A stretch of DNA of 64,000 bases from Chitinophagales bacterium (GTDB lineage Bacteria; Bacteroidota; Bacteroidia; Chitinophagales; UBA2359). Shown one piece after another: positions 9,124 through 17,870 of this stretch. Position 1 is the first letter of the stretch; every line of letters starts with the position of its first letter. The notes beneath the pieces were generated by a model. The model searched no databases, was not told the origin of the DNA, and was given only the letters and a program-made list of their open reading frames with translations. Both the position numbers and the translations under genes were made by a program. The stretch lies in the NCBI GenBank assembly GCA_041392475.1, contig JAWKLZ010000001.1, positions 1,488,001 through 1,552,000 on the forward strand. The letters run 5' to 3'.

Positions 9124-10464
9124 ATGCAAAAAAAACACTTTCTATCTGTCTTTGTACTGGGGCTATCTCTTTGTAGTGTAGCTGCTTATCCTCAAATGTC
9201 ATCTGAATATCTTTCGGCATCAAATGGAAGCGACAGCAACCTTGCCTACGGTTTAGTTGCCCGTTTTTTGATGAATGCTGATGCACGAGATGTAGCAGGC
9301 AACAACAATCACGGTGACATTATAGGCAAAGTAGAGCCGACCGAAGACCGTTTTGGCAATGAATGTGGAGCGATGTATTTTGATGGTTCAACAGGTTTTA
9401 TCTCTGTCCCTGACTCCAAAAGCCTAAGTTCACCCCGCGATGAAATCACCATTTCGGCATGGGTCAAAATCAATGATGGCGCAGCTTTTGCAGATTTGAA
9501 ATGGATGACAATATGCTGCAAATCCGACCTACCCGAAGAAACAGATAACAGCCCACAGTACCGCCTTCAATCTACGATTGTCACTGTATCGGTCAACACC
9601 GATTTTACCGAAGAATTGAAACAACCTTTCGAGTTTGATACATGGTATTTTTACGCTTCTACCTACGATGGACACAGCGTGAAAGCCTTCCTCAATGGCA
9701 TCAAGGTCATGGATATGCCTTATTACACCGAGTTTGAACCCAACAGTTTGCCGCTTGAAATAGGGCGGGATGTGCCAGGGGTGATGGAATATTTTCATGG
9801 GAGTATGGACGACTTGAGGATTTACAATCGAGCCTTGAGCAACCAAGAAATTCAATCCCTTTTTTGGGACCAATCGGATAGAGATACGCCCAAACCTTGC
9901 GTGACGAAAGTCCCTCCCAAAAAAGGCAAAACGCCCAATCCAGAAATCGAACCACAACCGATTCCCGAAAAGAAAACCCCTACAAACCGCCGCACACCAA
10001 CCGTTGACCCGCCAACAACTACGCCTCCTCCAAGACCTGTACCCACACAACCTACCACCATACCTACTACACCCACTACCAGAGTTCCTGTTCCTCCCAC
10101 TTCTTTTGAAGGCATCCCAATTGACTACGACCGAACCATCACTGTTCGCTCCGATAAATTGAAGTTTTTGATTTATGACCACGAAGAAGAGGATGGTGAT
10201 ACGGTTTCTATCAACTTCAATGGACAGTGGATTGCAGATAAATATGCGATTCGACACAAAGACAAAACAAGGGAAGTCTTTGAAGTTCAGGTCATTCCCA
10301 AAGTAGAAAATTACCTTTTTTCTAAGGCCTGGAATTTGGGAGGAATTCCTCCAAATACCTTGACTTTGGAGATTGACGATGGCGTGGGTAGAACCCGTGT
10401 TTTGACGATTAACTCGGATTTAACGAAAAGCGGAGGGGTGAAAATTGTGTTTGATCCAGATTGA
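9124..10464 (+). CDS. LamG-domain (concanavalin A-like lectin) secreted protein
   Basis: 446 residues. A signal peptide (MQKKHFLSVFVLGLSLCSVAA) is followed by a LamG/concanavalin A-like fold at about residues 40-250: YGLVARFLMNADARDVAGN, NHGD, YFDGSTGFISVPDS, ISAWVKI, WYFYASTYDG, YFHGSMDDLRIYNRALSNQEI. A Pro/Thr-rich linker (about 255-330) joins it to an uncharacterised beta-rich C-terminal domain. LamG jellyrolls bind or process carbohydrate. Lying between phosphodiester-glycosidase genes, it is a good candidate for a glycan-binding partner on the cell surface. There is no T9SS C-terminal motif. Confidence 0.82.
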   Translation: MQKKHFLSVFVLGLSLCSVAAYPQMSSEYLSASNGSDSNLAYGLVARFLMNADARDVAGNNNHGDIIGKVEPTEDRFGNECGAMYFDGSTGFISVPDSKSLSSPRDEITISAWVKINDGAAFADLKWMTICCKSDLPEETDNSPQYRLQSTIVTVSVNTDFTEELKQPFEFDTWYFYASTYDGHSVKAFLNGIKVMDMPYYTEFEPNSLPLEIGRDVPGVMEYFHGSMDDLRIYNRALSNQEIQSLFWDQSDRDTPKPCVTKVPPKKGKTPNPEIEPQPIPEKKTPTNRRTPTVDPPTTTPPPRPVPTQPTTIPTTPTTRVPVPPTSFEGIPIDYDRTITVRSDKLKFLIYDHEEEDGDTVSINFNGQWIADKYAIRHKDKTREVFEVQVIPKVENYLFSKAWNLGGIPPNTLTLEIDDGVGRTRVLTINSDLTKSGGVKIVFDPD

Positions 10465-10511
10465 TTTTTGGGTTGTGTTGGAGTTTGAAGTTGTACAAAA
10501 GTAAAAATCAA

Positions 10512-11270
10512 ATGAAACAATCTATTCTTTATCTGTTCCCTGTTTTGCTCTTGGTAGCATTCGCCAACTTTCAACAAGCTGCAAAACAAGCCGATACGCT
10601 CACTTATCGCAATCACACTTTTGATGTCTATCATGTGGACATCACCCAACAAGAAGTGAAAATGTATTTGGAGGATGAACAGAAAGTAAAGTTTCACAGT
10701 TTGGAGAATCTCCAAAAACATTTGAAGCAACGAGGTGAAAAACTGATTTTTGCGACCAATGGCGGGATGTACTTGCCACCGTATGACAGCGAACCGCAAG
10801 GATTGTATGTCGAAAATGGTGTGGAACGCAATCCGATTAACTTGGGTGATTCCGAACAAATCCTCAATTTCTACATGAAACCCAACGGCGTGTTTTTGCT
10901 CACAGAAAACACTGCAAAAGTCCTCGAATCTTCTCAATATCCAGCATTGAAGGAAAAAGAGTCGGTGCGCTATGCTACACAGTCGGGGCCGATGTTGGTC
11001 ATTGAAGGTCAGCTACATCCTAAATTCAACGAAGGTTCTACAAGTACCTATATCAGAAGCGGCGTGGGTATCCTTGACGATACCCACCTCGTTTTTGCGA
11101 TTTCCAACGAAAAAGTGAATTTTTGGACCTTTGCGATGTTGTTTAAGGAAAAATTGAAGTGCGAAAATGCGCTGTACTTGGATGGAGCGATTTCGGAAAT
11201 GTACCTGCCCGCATTGAAGCGAAAACAGTTGGGGGGCGATTTTGGGGTGATGATTGGAGTAAGTGAATGA
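10512..11270 (+). CDS. Phosphodiester glycosidase family protein (copy 3, minimal form)
   Basis: 252 residues from the ATG at 10512 (signal peptide MKQSILYLFPVLLLVAFANF). The in-frame ATG at 10461 overlaps the LamG gene and adds a non-hydrophobic leader, so I did not use it. After the signal peptide comes only the catalytic-type domain: FATNGGMY, PQGLYVENG, KPNGVFLL, ATQSGPMLV, IRSGVGI, ALYLDGAISEMYLPA, FGVMIGVSE. It is the last gene of the operon and convergent with the FemAB-like gene at 11293. Confidence 0.85.
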   Translation: MKQSILYLFPVLLLVAFANFQQAAKQADTLTYRNHTFDVYHVDITQQEVKMYLEDEQKVKFHSLENLQKHLKQRGEKLIFATNGGMYLPPYDSEPQGLYVENGVERNPINLGDSEQILNFYMKPNGVFLLTENTAKVLESSQYPALKEKESVRYATQSGPMLVIEGQLHPKFNEGSTSTYIRSGVGILDDTHLVFAISNEKVNFWTFAMLFKEKLKCENALYLDGAISEMYLPALKRKQLGGDFGVMIGVSE

Positions 11271-11292
11271 TGAGAACCAAAATAGCTAATAA

Positions 11293-12240
11293 CTACATTA
11301 TCCACTTCAATGGAGGTGGAAATGTATTTTTGGAAACCTGTATATAAGGAATGGGATTGCCTCCAAAGTTGCGATAAAATCGTTCAACTCCTTCAAGCAT
11401 AGAACCTTCAAAGTCAAAATATTCCATCCCTGCTTCTTTTGCCATCAAAATAGCTTGCGCCAACATTGCCGCACCTGCCCCTATTGCTTTACTGTCAGGA
11501 TTTGCATTGCAGCCAAACAAATTGATCCAGCGATTTTTGTCTTTCAAAAACAATCCTCCTGTATGCAATTTTCCTTGTGTATCACGCATTTCTATCGCCA
11601 AACCTTTGCCTTTTTCTTGAAGAACTTCCCACAAAACGGGTAATTTTTCATAATGTATGTCCGCCAAAAATTGTTTTTGTTTTTTAGCAAATTGTATAAT
11701 ATGGTGTATATCGCTTGTTATGTGATGACGAATACCTGCTTTTTCGCATTTGAGAATAGCCTTCCTAACCGAAGTCCTAAAGTTTTGCTGCAATGTGGGC
11801 AGAGAAGGTTTTAGTGAGAGCCAATAAGTGTATTTGTTAGTGATTTGATAATCTTTCCAATAGAACGGAATTGGGTAGTCAAATTGGGGGGAAAAGGTAA
11901 AATTGAACAGCTTTAGAGAGCTTGGGAGACAACGAATAATGGCTTCACACCAGCTTTTTTTGTTGCTCCACTGTGTGACCATTTTGCCTGTTTGCGGACG
12001 AAACAATACCCCTAAGTATTGGGCGAAAAGCGGTTGAAGGGCGTAAGAGATGCCCATTTTCTGGGAAACGGGCAATGGTATTAAGGCATTCCAGTTGTTC
12101 TCATTGCCGATGACAATGGCGGACCAATTGGGGCATACAATGTCCAAATACCAAGTGTAAAAATAGATACATCCTTGTGGTGATGCTTCAATAAATTGAT
12201 TCCAAAGAACTTCATTGATTTCGTTCCTTCTTAAAAACAT
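11293..12240 (-). CDS. FemAB/GNAT-like acyltransferase
   Basis: 315 residues and no signal peptide. The layout resembles proteins annotated as GNAT (Acetyltransf_6) or FemAB-like: an N-terminal subdomain with FIEASPQGCIYFYTWYLDIV and ALIPLPVSQKMGISYALQPLFAQYLGV, and a C-terminal acyl-CoA/aminoacyl-type fold with LHTGGLFLKDKNRWINLFGCNANPDSKAIGAGAAMLAQAILMAKEAGMEYFDFEGS. The EYFDFEGS...FYRNFGG motif is typical of the group. Relatives modify peptidoglycan bridges or surface sugars. The acceptor is unknown; the neighbouring envelope operon fits but lies on the other strand. Confidence 0.75.
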   Translation of the reverse strand: MFLRRNEINEVLWNQFIEASPQGCIYFYTWYLDIVCPNWSAIVIGNENNWNALIPLPVSQKMGISYALQPLFAQYLGVLFRPQTGKMVTQWSNKKSWCEAIIRCLPSSLKLFNFTFSPQFDYPIPFYWKDYQITNKYTYWLSLKPSLPTLQQNFRTSVRKAILKCEKAGIRHHITSDIHHIIQFAKKQKQFLADIHYEKLPVLWEVLQEKGKGLAIEMRDTQGKLHTGGLFLKDKNRWINLFGCNANPDSKAIGAGAAMLAQAILMAKEAGMEYFDFEGSMLEGVERFYRNFGGNPIPYIQVSKNTFPPPLKWIM

Positions 12241-12306
12241 AATCGGAAAATTGTTTACAATTTACTTAGATTGTAAATATACAAAATCAACAGCTATGTT
12301 TTCACA

Positions 12307-13212
12307 TTATTCCATTTTTTGTTTGATTTTTTCGATGGTTTTTAAAGATAAGCCTGTGATATCGCTTACATCTTCTACTGTAAAACCTTTCTCCAATGCT
12401 TTTGCTGCAACCTCTACTTTACTTTCTTTTTTCGTTTTTTCAACTGCTTCCTCTACTGCCGTATTGACCACATTCATAAAATCCCGATAAATCTTCAAGA
12501 AATCCCGATAAATCTTCAAGTTTTCTTCATAAGCCATGCGGTCTTTTTTACTGAAACGAGCCAATTCTGCGGCATCAAATAGACGTTGAAAAATCCGTTC
12601 TTGAAGGGCTTTTGGGCGTTTTTTGAAGCGATAGAGGTTCTTCAAAATATACATCCATTTGTCGAAATGTGTCACCAATTCGCTTTCTTGTTTATCAAAC
12701 TTTGGAACTTCTAAATAAATAAATGTCAGTTTGTCATAAAAAACACTTTTTCGTTCAATATCCATCAATTGAATCGTATGCAAAAAGGAAAATTCCTCCT
12801 CCTCCTCTTTTTGTCGTTTTCTACCATCTTCAAAGGTGAAGTCCATAATGGCAACGGTATAAACTGCCTTCAATTCAAAATCCCATTTGTTGCCTGTTTT
12901 GGCTTGTTCTTGAATCGGAAAAGTGGAATAATAAATACTTCTGTCTCTAAAGAATTTTTGCTTGGCTCGTTGAATCTCAACGATAAATTTCTCCCCTTTT
13001 TCGTTTTCACAATACAAATCATAGACCGCCCTTCTATCGTCTTCATGGTTAGATAAGTGTTCGTTTCTAAGGTAAGTGAGGTCAACAATCGTGTGTTTTT
13101 CAACAGGTATTAACTCATTCAAGAAGTCGATGAGTAAATCCTTGTTGACTTCTTCTCCAAAGAGTTTTTTGAAGCCAAAATCGGTAAAAGGGTTGATGAA
13201 TATGCTTGACAT
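12307..13212 (-). CDS. Rpn family recombination-promoting nuclease / PD-(D/E)XK transposase-like protein
   Basis: 301 residues from the ATG at 13212; the family start MSSIFINPFTDFGFKKLFGEE is unmistakable, and the upstream in-frame start adds ten unrelated residues. The PD-(D/E)XK core lies near residues 60-85: VYDLYCENEKGEKFIVEIQRA, followed by RSIYYST. The tail holds a helix-rich segment and a DNA-binding-like end (GFTVEDVSDITGLSLKTIEKI). Members of this widespread mobile family nick or cut DNA. The gene contains a 21-bp in-frame tandem duplication (LKIYRDF twice). It is divergent from leuS. Confidence 0.85.
   Translation of the reverse strand: MSSIFINPFTDFGFKKLFGEEVNKDLLIDFLNELIPVEKHTIVDLTYLRNEHLSNHEDDRRAVYDLYCENEKGEKFIVEIQRAKQKFFRDRSIYYSTFPIQEQAKTGNKWDFELKAVYTVAIMDFTFEDGRKRQKEEEEEFSFLHTIQLMDIERKSVFYDKLTFIYLEVPKFDKQESELVTHFDKWMYILKNLYRFKKRPKALQERIFQRLFDAAELARFSKKDRMAYEENLKIYRDFLKIYRDFMNVVNTAVEEAVEKTKKESKVEVAAKALEKGFTVEDVSDITGLSLKTIEKIKQKME
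12479..12520. repeat. 21-bp in-frame tandem duplication within the Rpn gene
   Basis: The unit AAATCCCGATAAATCTTCAAG occurs twice back to back (12479-12499, 12500-12520), giving LKIYRDF-LKIYRDF in the protein. It is identical at every base, hence recent or slippage-prone. Confidence 0.8.
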
Positions 13213-13689
13213 TTGCAGGTTATTTTGAAGAATCCTACACAAAAATAATCAATATCGTTCACATTTTAGGAACTTTTCTTACCTTGCCATAGTTATACAC
13301 TTCAAGCATTTTCAATCAGCAAATTCCATTTTAGACAAACAAATGAATTGCGTTTCTTCAACATATCACACTTCCTTATTCCTCCTGCTCGCCCTGCGAG
13401 CTACTACCTAACCTCCGACCATTGAAGGTGACGGCAGAAAGTCTGCCTATTGTTGCCTTTTCCTTTCAAATAGTCCTAACTGAATTTCAACAAGTTTTCT
13501 TTTTTACTAATTTTGCATCCTTTACAATAACTTAGGAATGTCTGATTACTTAAATTATTGCCGAGAATAGCTATCGAAATTGCCGTTTCAGCAAAATCTT
13601 TTCAGTAGGAACATTATTTGCTATTATTCAAAACAACCATATAGCAATCTCAACAATTTAGCAATAAAACAATTCAACAATATAAAACA
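13213..13689. other. Intergenic gap upstream of leuS with two small GC-rich hairpins
   Basis: 477 bp without a convincing ORF. It holds two perfect 6-bp stem-loops, GCTCGC/GCGAGC (13387-13401) and GGCAGA/TCTGCC (13433-13447), in a local GC-richer patch. It also has a 12-bp match CCGAGAATAGCT (13561-13572) to the right terminal repeat of the MITE-like element at 26134-26289, and a TAATTTTG promoter-like motif at 13508. Confidence 0.5.
13508..13515 (+). promoter_or_regulatory. Putative -7 element for leuS
   Basis: TAATTTTG matches the Bacteroidota TAnnTTTG consensus, about 175 bp before the leuS start. No clear -33 TTTG is seen at the right spacing; candidate only. Confidence 0.3.
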
Positions 13690-16600
13690 ATGGAATACAA
13701 TTTTAACGAAATAGAAAAAAAGTGGCAAGCCCATTGGGAAAAACAAGAAATATACAAAATTGAAACTCAATCCGAAAAGCCCAAATATTATGTATTGGAT
13801 ATGTTTCCTTATCCATCAGGTTCGGGTTTGCATGTTGGGCATCCGTTGGGCTACATTGCCTCTGATATTTACAGCCGTTACAAACGATTGAAGGGCTTCA
13901 ATGTCTTGCATCCCATGGGTTTTGATGCTTTTGGTTTGCCAGCCGAACAATATGCTATTCAGACGGGTCAGCATCCTGCCAAAACGACACACGACAACAT
14001 CAAGACCTACAAGGGTCAATTGCGGCAATTGGGTTTTTGTTACGATTGGAGCAGAGAAGTCCAAACGTGTGACCCAAATTACTACAAATGGACGCAATGG
14101 ATTTTCTTGCAATTGTTCAAATCTTGGTTCAACAACGAAACCAACAAAGCCGAATACATTGAAGAAACCTTGATTCCAAAATTTGAAGCGGGAGGAAGTG
14201 CTGCTGCAAATGGTGCAAGTGGTGAAGAACACCATTTTACGGCAGAAGAATGGAAATCCAAAAGTGAGCAGGAGCAACAAACGATTTTGATGGATTTTCG
14301 TTTGGCGTATCAGTCTTATACAACTGTCAATTGGTGTCCAGAATTGGGAACAGTGTTGGCGAATGATGAGGTGAAAGATGGCTTTTCGGAGCGAGGCGGA
14401 TATCCCGTTTTCCGCAAAGAAATGCGTCAATGGTTTATGCGTACAACCGCTTTTGTGCAGCGTTTATTGGACGATTTGGAAGAGTTGGATTGGTCGGAAG
14501 CGATGAAGGAAATGCAGCGCAATTGGTTCGGTCGCTCGGAGGGCGCAAGTATGTGGTTTGACATTGCAGATACCGATCAAAAATTTGAAATTTTCACAAC
14601 CCGTCCCGACACGATTTTTGGTGTCACTTTTATGGTTTTGGCTCCAGAACACGAATTGGTGCAGCAAATCACAACGCCTGACCAACAAGCCGAAATTGAT
14701 GAATATTTGGACTATGTGAACCGCCGTTCTGATATTGAGCGTCAAGCAGAAAAGTCGGTGACGGGTGCCTTTACAGGAGCATACTCAGTGCATCCTTTTT
14801 CGGGTGAAAAAGTGCCGATTTACATCAGTGAGTATGTCTTGATTGGCTACGGTACAGGTGCAATCATGGCTGTACCTGCGGACGATGAGCGTGACCAACG
14901 TTTTGCAGAAAAATTTGGAATCCCGATTGTACAAATCATTGACAAAAGCGGCTATCCTGGGGCTGGCATTGAAGACAAAGTGGGTAAGATGATTAACTCC
15001 GATTTCATCAATGGAATGGAGGTCATGGATGCAATTCAGGCGATTATCGAACGATTGGAAGAAAGAGGGATTGGTACTCGACGCATCAATTTTAGGATGA
15101 GGGATGCGGGCTATTCTCGTCAAAGATATTGGGGCGAACCTTTCCCAATTGTGTATCGCAATGGGATTCCTTACGCATTGGATGAGAGCGAATTGCCCGT
15201 CACTTTGCCCGATGTGGAGAGCTACACACCGACTGGAACGGGTGAATCTCCTTTGGCTTCGGTGGACGAGTGGGTGAACACTTCGGAAGGTCGCAGAGAA
15301 ACGGACACGATGCCTGGTTATGCGGGTTCGAGCTGGTATTTCTTGCGCTATATGGATGCTAACAACGAAGGTGCATTTGTATCGAAGGAAGCGGAGGAAT
15401 ATTGGCAGAATGTGGACTTGTACATTGGCGGAACGGAACACGCTGTGGGTCACTTGATTTACAGCCGAACATGGCACAAGTTTTTGTATGATTTGGGCTT
15501 GGTAACGACCAAAGAGCCTTTCAAAAGATTGGTGAATCAGGGCATGATTCAAGGTCGCTCCAATTTTGTGTATCGTGCCAATGAAGCTTTTGCGGAGCAG
15601 TTCTTCAAACGAGAATTGCAAAAATACGAGATGGATTTTCAAACGGATTATCCAATTGCAGGGGATTATGTAGATTTTGCTTTTCCCGAACATAAGTTGG
15701 CTTTGGAAATCAAATCGGGGCAGGATTTGAAGCGGTATGTAGATGAATTGCAGCCAAGATTTGAAGAAGAAGGTTGGAAAATTTTGGGTATTTCCACGCA
15801 AGAAATCGGTAAATATTACAACAATTTTGACATCATTATCAAGCGCATCAAACGGGCTTTTGAAGGTCAGGTCAATAATTCTCATTTGGACGAAATTGAA
15901 GCACATCCTTTGTTTTTCTCTTTGGATCATGTGGAAAAACACAATATGCAAGAATTTGTAACGGAATTGCATGTGGATGTGAATATTGTAAGTAATGATT
16001 ATTTGGACATAGAAAAGTTCATGAAATCAAGGTTTGAATATGCCAATGCGGTGTTCGTTACCAATGAAGATGGGCAGTATTTGTGTGGATATGCGGTTGA
16101 GAAGATGTCGAAGTCGAAATACAATGTGGTGAATCCCGATGACATGGTGGCGCAGTATGGTGCGGATTGTTTCCGAATGTTTGAGATGTTTTTGGGCCCT
16201 TTGGAGCAGTCAAAGCCGTGGAATACAGATGGTATCGAAGGGGTTTCTAAATTTTTGCGGAGGTTTTGGCGTTTGTTTGACATTGATGAAGATGGCAAGA
16301 TGAATGTGTCGGATGAAAAAGCGGATGCGAAGGAATTGAAGGTTTTGCACAATACAATTAAGAAAATCAATCAAGATATTGAGCGTTTGAGCTTCAATAC
16401 GTGTGTGAGTGCATTCATGGAGTGTACGAACGAATTGGGGAGAATGAACTGCAATAAACGGGCAATTTTGCAGCCTTTGGTGGTTTTGATTGCTCCTTTT
16501 GCGCCTTACATTGCGGAGGAATTGTGGCACAAGTTGGGCAATGAGGGAACGGTTCACAGCGCAACTTACCCGACTCACGAAGAAAAGTTCATCAAAGAAG

Positions 16601-16788
16601 ATACGCATACCTATCCGATTCAAATCGGCAAAAAAGTGCGTGCTCGTATGGATTTTCCGCTGGATATTTCGAAAGAGGAGGTGGAAACTGCTGTAATGGC
16701 AGACGAAACGGTGCAGCAATGGATTGATGGTCAGACGGTACGTAAGTTTGTGTATGTGAAGGGGAGGATTATCAATATTGTTGTTTAA
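13690..16788 (+). CDS. leuS: Leucyl-tRNA synthetase with an inserted PD-(D/E)XK-like domain
   Basis: 1032 residues. Class I synthetase signatures are the HIGH motif H48-V-G-H51 in YPSGSGLHVGHPLGY, an editing (CP1) domain with TTRPDTIFGVTFMVLAPEH and GTGAIMAVPADDERD, and the KMSKS loop at 805-809. The protein charges tRNA-Leu with leucine. It is longer than the ~920-950 residues I would expect for a Bacteroidota LeuRS. The excess lies after MIQGRSNFVYR (619-629), where about 110 residues (632-745) interrupt the leucine-specific region before the usual ELHVDVNIV segment. The insert contains DYVDFAFPEHKLALEIKSG with D662, E673 and K675 spaced as in PD-(D/E)XK/DUF559 nucleases. A perfect terminator follows the stop. 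Confidence 0.95.
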   Translation: MEYNFNEIEKKWQAHWEKQEIYKIETQSEKPKYYVLDMFPYPSGSGLHVGHPLGYIASDIYSRYKRLKGFNVLHPMGFDAFGLPAEQYAIQTGQHPAKTTHDNIKTYKGQLRQLGFCYDWSREVQTCDPNYYKWTQWIFLQLFKSWFNNETNKAEYIEETLIPKFEAGGSAAANGASGEEHHFTAEEWKSKSEQEQQTILMDFRLAYQSYTTVNWCPELGTVLANDEVKDGFSERGGYPVFRKEMRQWFMRTTAFVQRLLDDLEELDWSEAMKEMQRNWFGRSEGASMWFDIADTDQKFEIFTTRPDTIFGVTFMVLAPEHELVQQITTPDQQAEIDEYLDYVNRRSDIERQAEKSVTGAFTGAYSVHPFSGEKVPIYISEYVLIGYGTGAIMAVPADDERDQRFAEKFGIPIVQIIDKSGYPGAGIEDKVGKMINSDFINGMEVMDAIQAIIERLEERGIGTRRINFRMRDAGYSRQRYWGEPFPIVYRNGIPYALDESELPVTLPDVESYTPTGTGESPLASVDEWVNTSEGRRETDTMPGYAGSSWYFLRYMDANNEGAFVSKEAEEYWQNVDLYIGGTEHAVGHLIYSRTWHKFLYDLGLVTTKEPFKRLVNQGMIQGRSNFVYRANEAFAEQFFKRELQKYEMDFQTDYPIAGDYVDFAFPEHKLALEIKSGQDLKRYVDELQPRFEEEGWKILGISTQEIGKYYNNFDIIIKRIKRAFEGQVNNSHLDEIEAHPLFFSLDHVEKHNMQEFVTELHVDVNIVSNDYLDIEKFMKSRFEYANAVFVTNEDGQYLCGYAVEKMSKSKYNVVNPDDMVAQYGADCFRMFEMFLGPLEQSKPWNTDGIEGVSKFLRRFWRLFDIDEDGKMNVSDEKADAKELKVLHNTIKKINQDIERLSFNTCVSAFMECTNELGRMNCNKRAILQPLVVLIAPFAPYIAEELWHKLGNEGTVHSATYPTHEEKFIKEDTHTYPIQIGKKVRARMDFPLDISKEEVETAVMADETVQQWIDGQTVRKFVYVKGRIINIVV

Positions 16789-16791
16789 AAC

Positions 16792-16829
16792 TTACGAAAC
16801 AGGGGAAAGTCCTTTCCCCTGTTTCGTAA
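16792..16829 (+). terminator. Rho-independent terminator after leuS
   Basis: A near-perfect hairpin: TTACGAAACAGGGGAAAG (16792-16809) pairs with CTTTCCCCTGTTTCGTAA (16812-16829), followed by ATTTTATTTG. It starts 4 bp after the leuS stop codon. Confidence 0.88.
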
Positions 16830-16836
16830 ATTTTAT

Positions 16837-17205
16837 TTGTGGGTTTTGTGTTATTCCAAAAGAAAGAATTTGGGAATAGTTTGTTATTTGAAGCCAAAGA
16901 AAGGGAGAAACTTTTTGGAGGTTGTGGTTGTTTACATACTACAAACCACTGATTTAAAGCGAGAAGAAGTGGTTAAAATAGTTCAGCAATTACCTAAACC
17001 TTTAAATGAATTGACTATGAGTACTTATGATATGATTAAGTTAGAAGGAAAAAAAGAAGGGAAAAAAGAAGGGAGAATAGCCACTTTGAAAGCGACAATC
17101 ACTCGCATGTTACGTAAATACCCTACTTGGTCTAATGAAGAAATCGCTGAATTGACAGGCGCATCTACTGAATTTATACAGAAAGTGAGAGAATCGTTAA
17201 ATTAG
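16837..17205 (+). pseudogene. Rpn family nuclease/transposase, C-terminal remnant
   Basis: Only the C-terminal part of an Rpn-family protein remains: VVVYILQTTDLKREEVVKIV, LPKPLNELTMSTYDMIKLEG, the Lys/Glu-rich KKEGKKEGR linker and a tail ending LTGASTEFIQKVRESLN. The family's PD-(D/E)XK nuclease core and INPFTDFGFKKLFG start are absent. The first ~30 codons (MWVLCYSKRKNLGIV) look like chance read-through. I therefore call it a 5'-truncated remnant. An intact relative lies on the other side of leuS at 12307-13212. Confidence 0.6.
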
Positions 17206-17234
17206 CTTCAACAACCAACCAAAATCATCCAATT

Positions 17235-17666
17235 ATGGCAAAGAATCAAAACAAAACCATACAAACTGAACTCAGTGTACATGATTTTCTGGACAAGGTA
17301 GAAAACGAAAAAAGACGAACAGACAGCAAAACCGTTTTGAAGCTAATGGAAGAAGTGACTGGTGAAACGCCTAAGATGTGGGGAACGAGCATTGTAGGCT
17401 TTGGAACATATCACTACAAATATGAAAGTGGTCGAGAAGGTGATTTTTTGAAAGTCGGTTTTTCACCCCGCAAAACTTCATTGACCCTCTACATCATGGG
17501 CGGATTTGAGCGATACGATGAACTGATGCAGCAATTGGGCAAACACAAAACAGGTAAATCGTGTCTGTATATCAACAAGTTGGAAGATATTGACTTGGAT
17601 ACATTGAAGGAATTGGTGAAAGAGTCAGTAGCGTATATTTCGGAAAGATATCCTGATGGGCAGTGA
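17235..17666 (+). CDS. DUF1801 domain-containing protein
   Basis: 143 residues, no signal peptide. It matches the small cytosolic DUF1801 (YdhG-like) fold: VHDFLDKVENEKRRTDSKTVLKLMEEVTGETPKMWG, then SIVGFGTYHYKYESGREGDFLKVGFSPRKTSLTLYI, and a final GKSCLYINKLEDIDLDTLKELVKES. The conserved WG...GFG.Y.Y segment is clear. Biochemical function is unknown for the family. It lies between the Rpn remnant and valS on the same strand. Confidence 0.85.
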   Translation: MAKNQNKTIQTELSVHDFLDKVENEKRRTDSKTVLKLMEEVTGETPKMWGTSIVGFGTYHYKYESGREGDFLKVGFSPRKTSLTLYIMGGFERYDELMQQLGKHKTGKSCLYINKLEDIDLDTLKELVKESVAYISERYPDGQ

Positions 17667-17738
17667 ATTGTCCAATTATAGAGGCTTATTTTAGAATTTT
17701 GAAGAAACTAAAATAGTTTATCCTTTGCAGTTTTTCAC

Positions 17739-17746
17739 TATTTTTG
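17739..17746 (+). promoter_or_regulatory. Putative -7 element for valS
   Basis: TATTTTTG fits TAnnTTTG and lies 125 bp before the valS start. The nearest TTTG (17724-17727) is only 11 bp upstream, closer than the usual -33/-7 spacing, so this is weak. Confidence 0.25.
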
Positions 17747-17870
17747 CGCCTTCAATCGAGAAACAAGGGGAACTATTCGTACTGAATCAAGGTATTAAGA
17801 AAAGAGATGCTTTGAACCCCTACCCCTTTCAATAGGAGATTTTGCCCTAAATTAAGCAACAATAGAGAAT

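Noticed and set aside
9529..10257. 242-codon minus-strand ORF opposite the LamG gene
   Set aside because: Shadow ORF; the plus-strand LamG gene has a signal peptide and clear domain motifs.
14785..15972. 395-codon minus-strand ORF opposite leuS
   Set aside because: Complementary to a highly conserved essential gene; the translation is rich in His/Phe/Arg with no domain.
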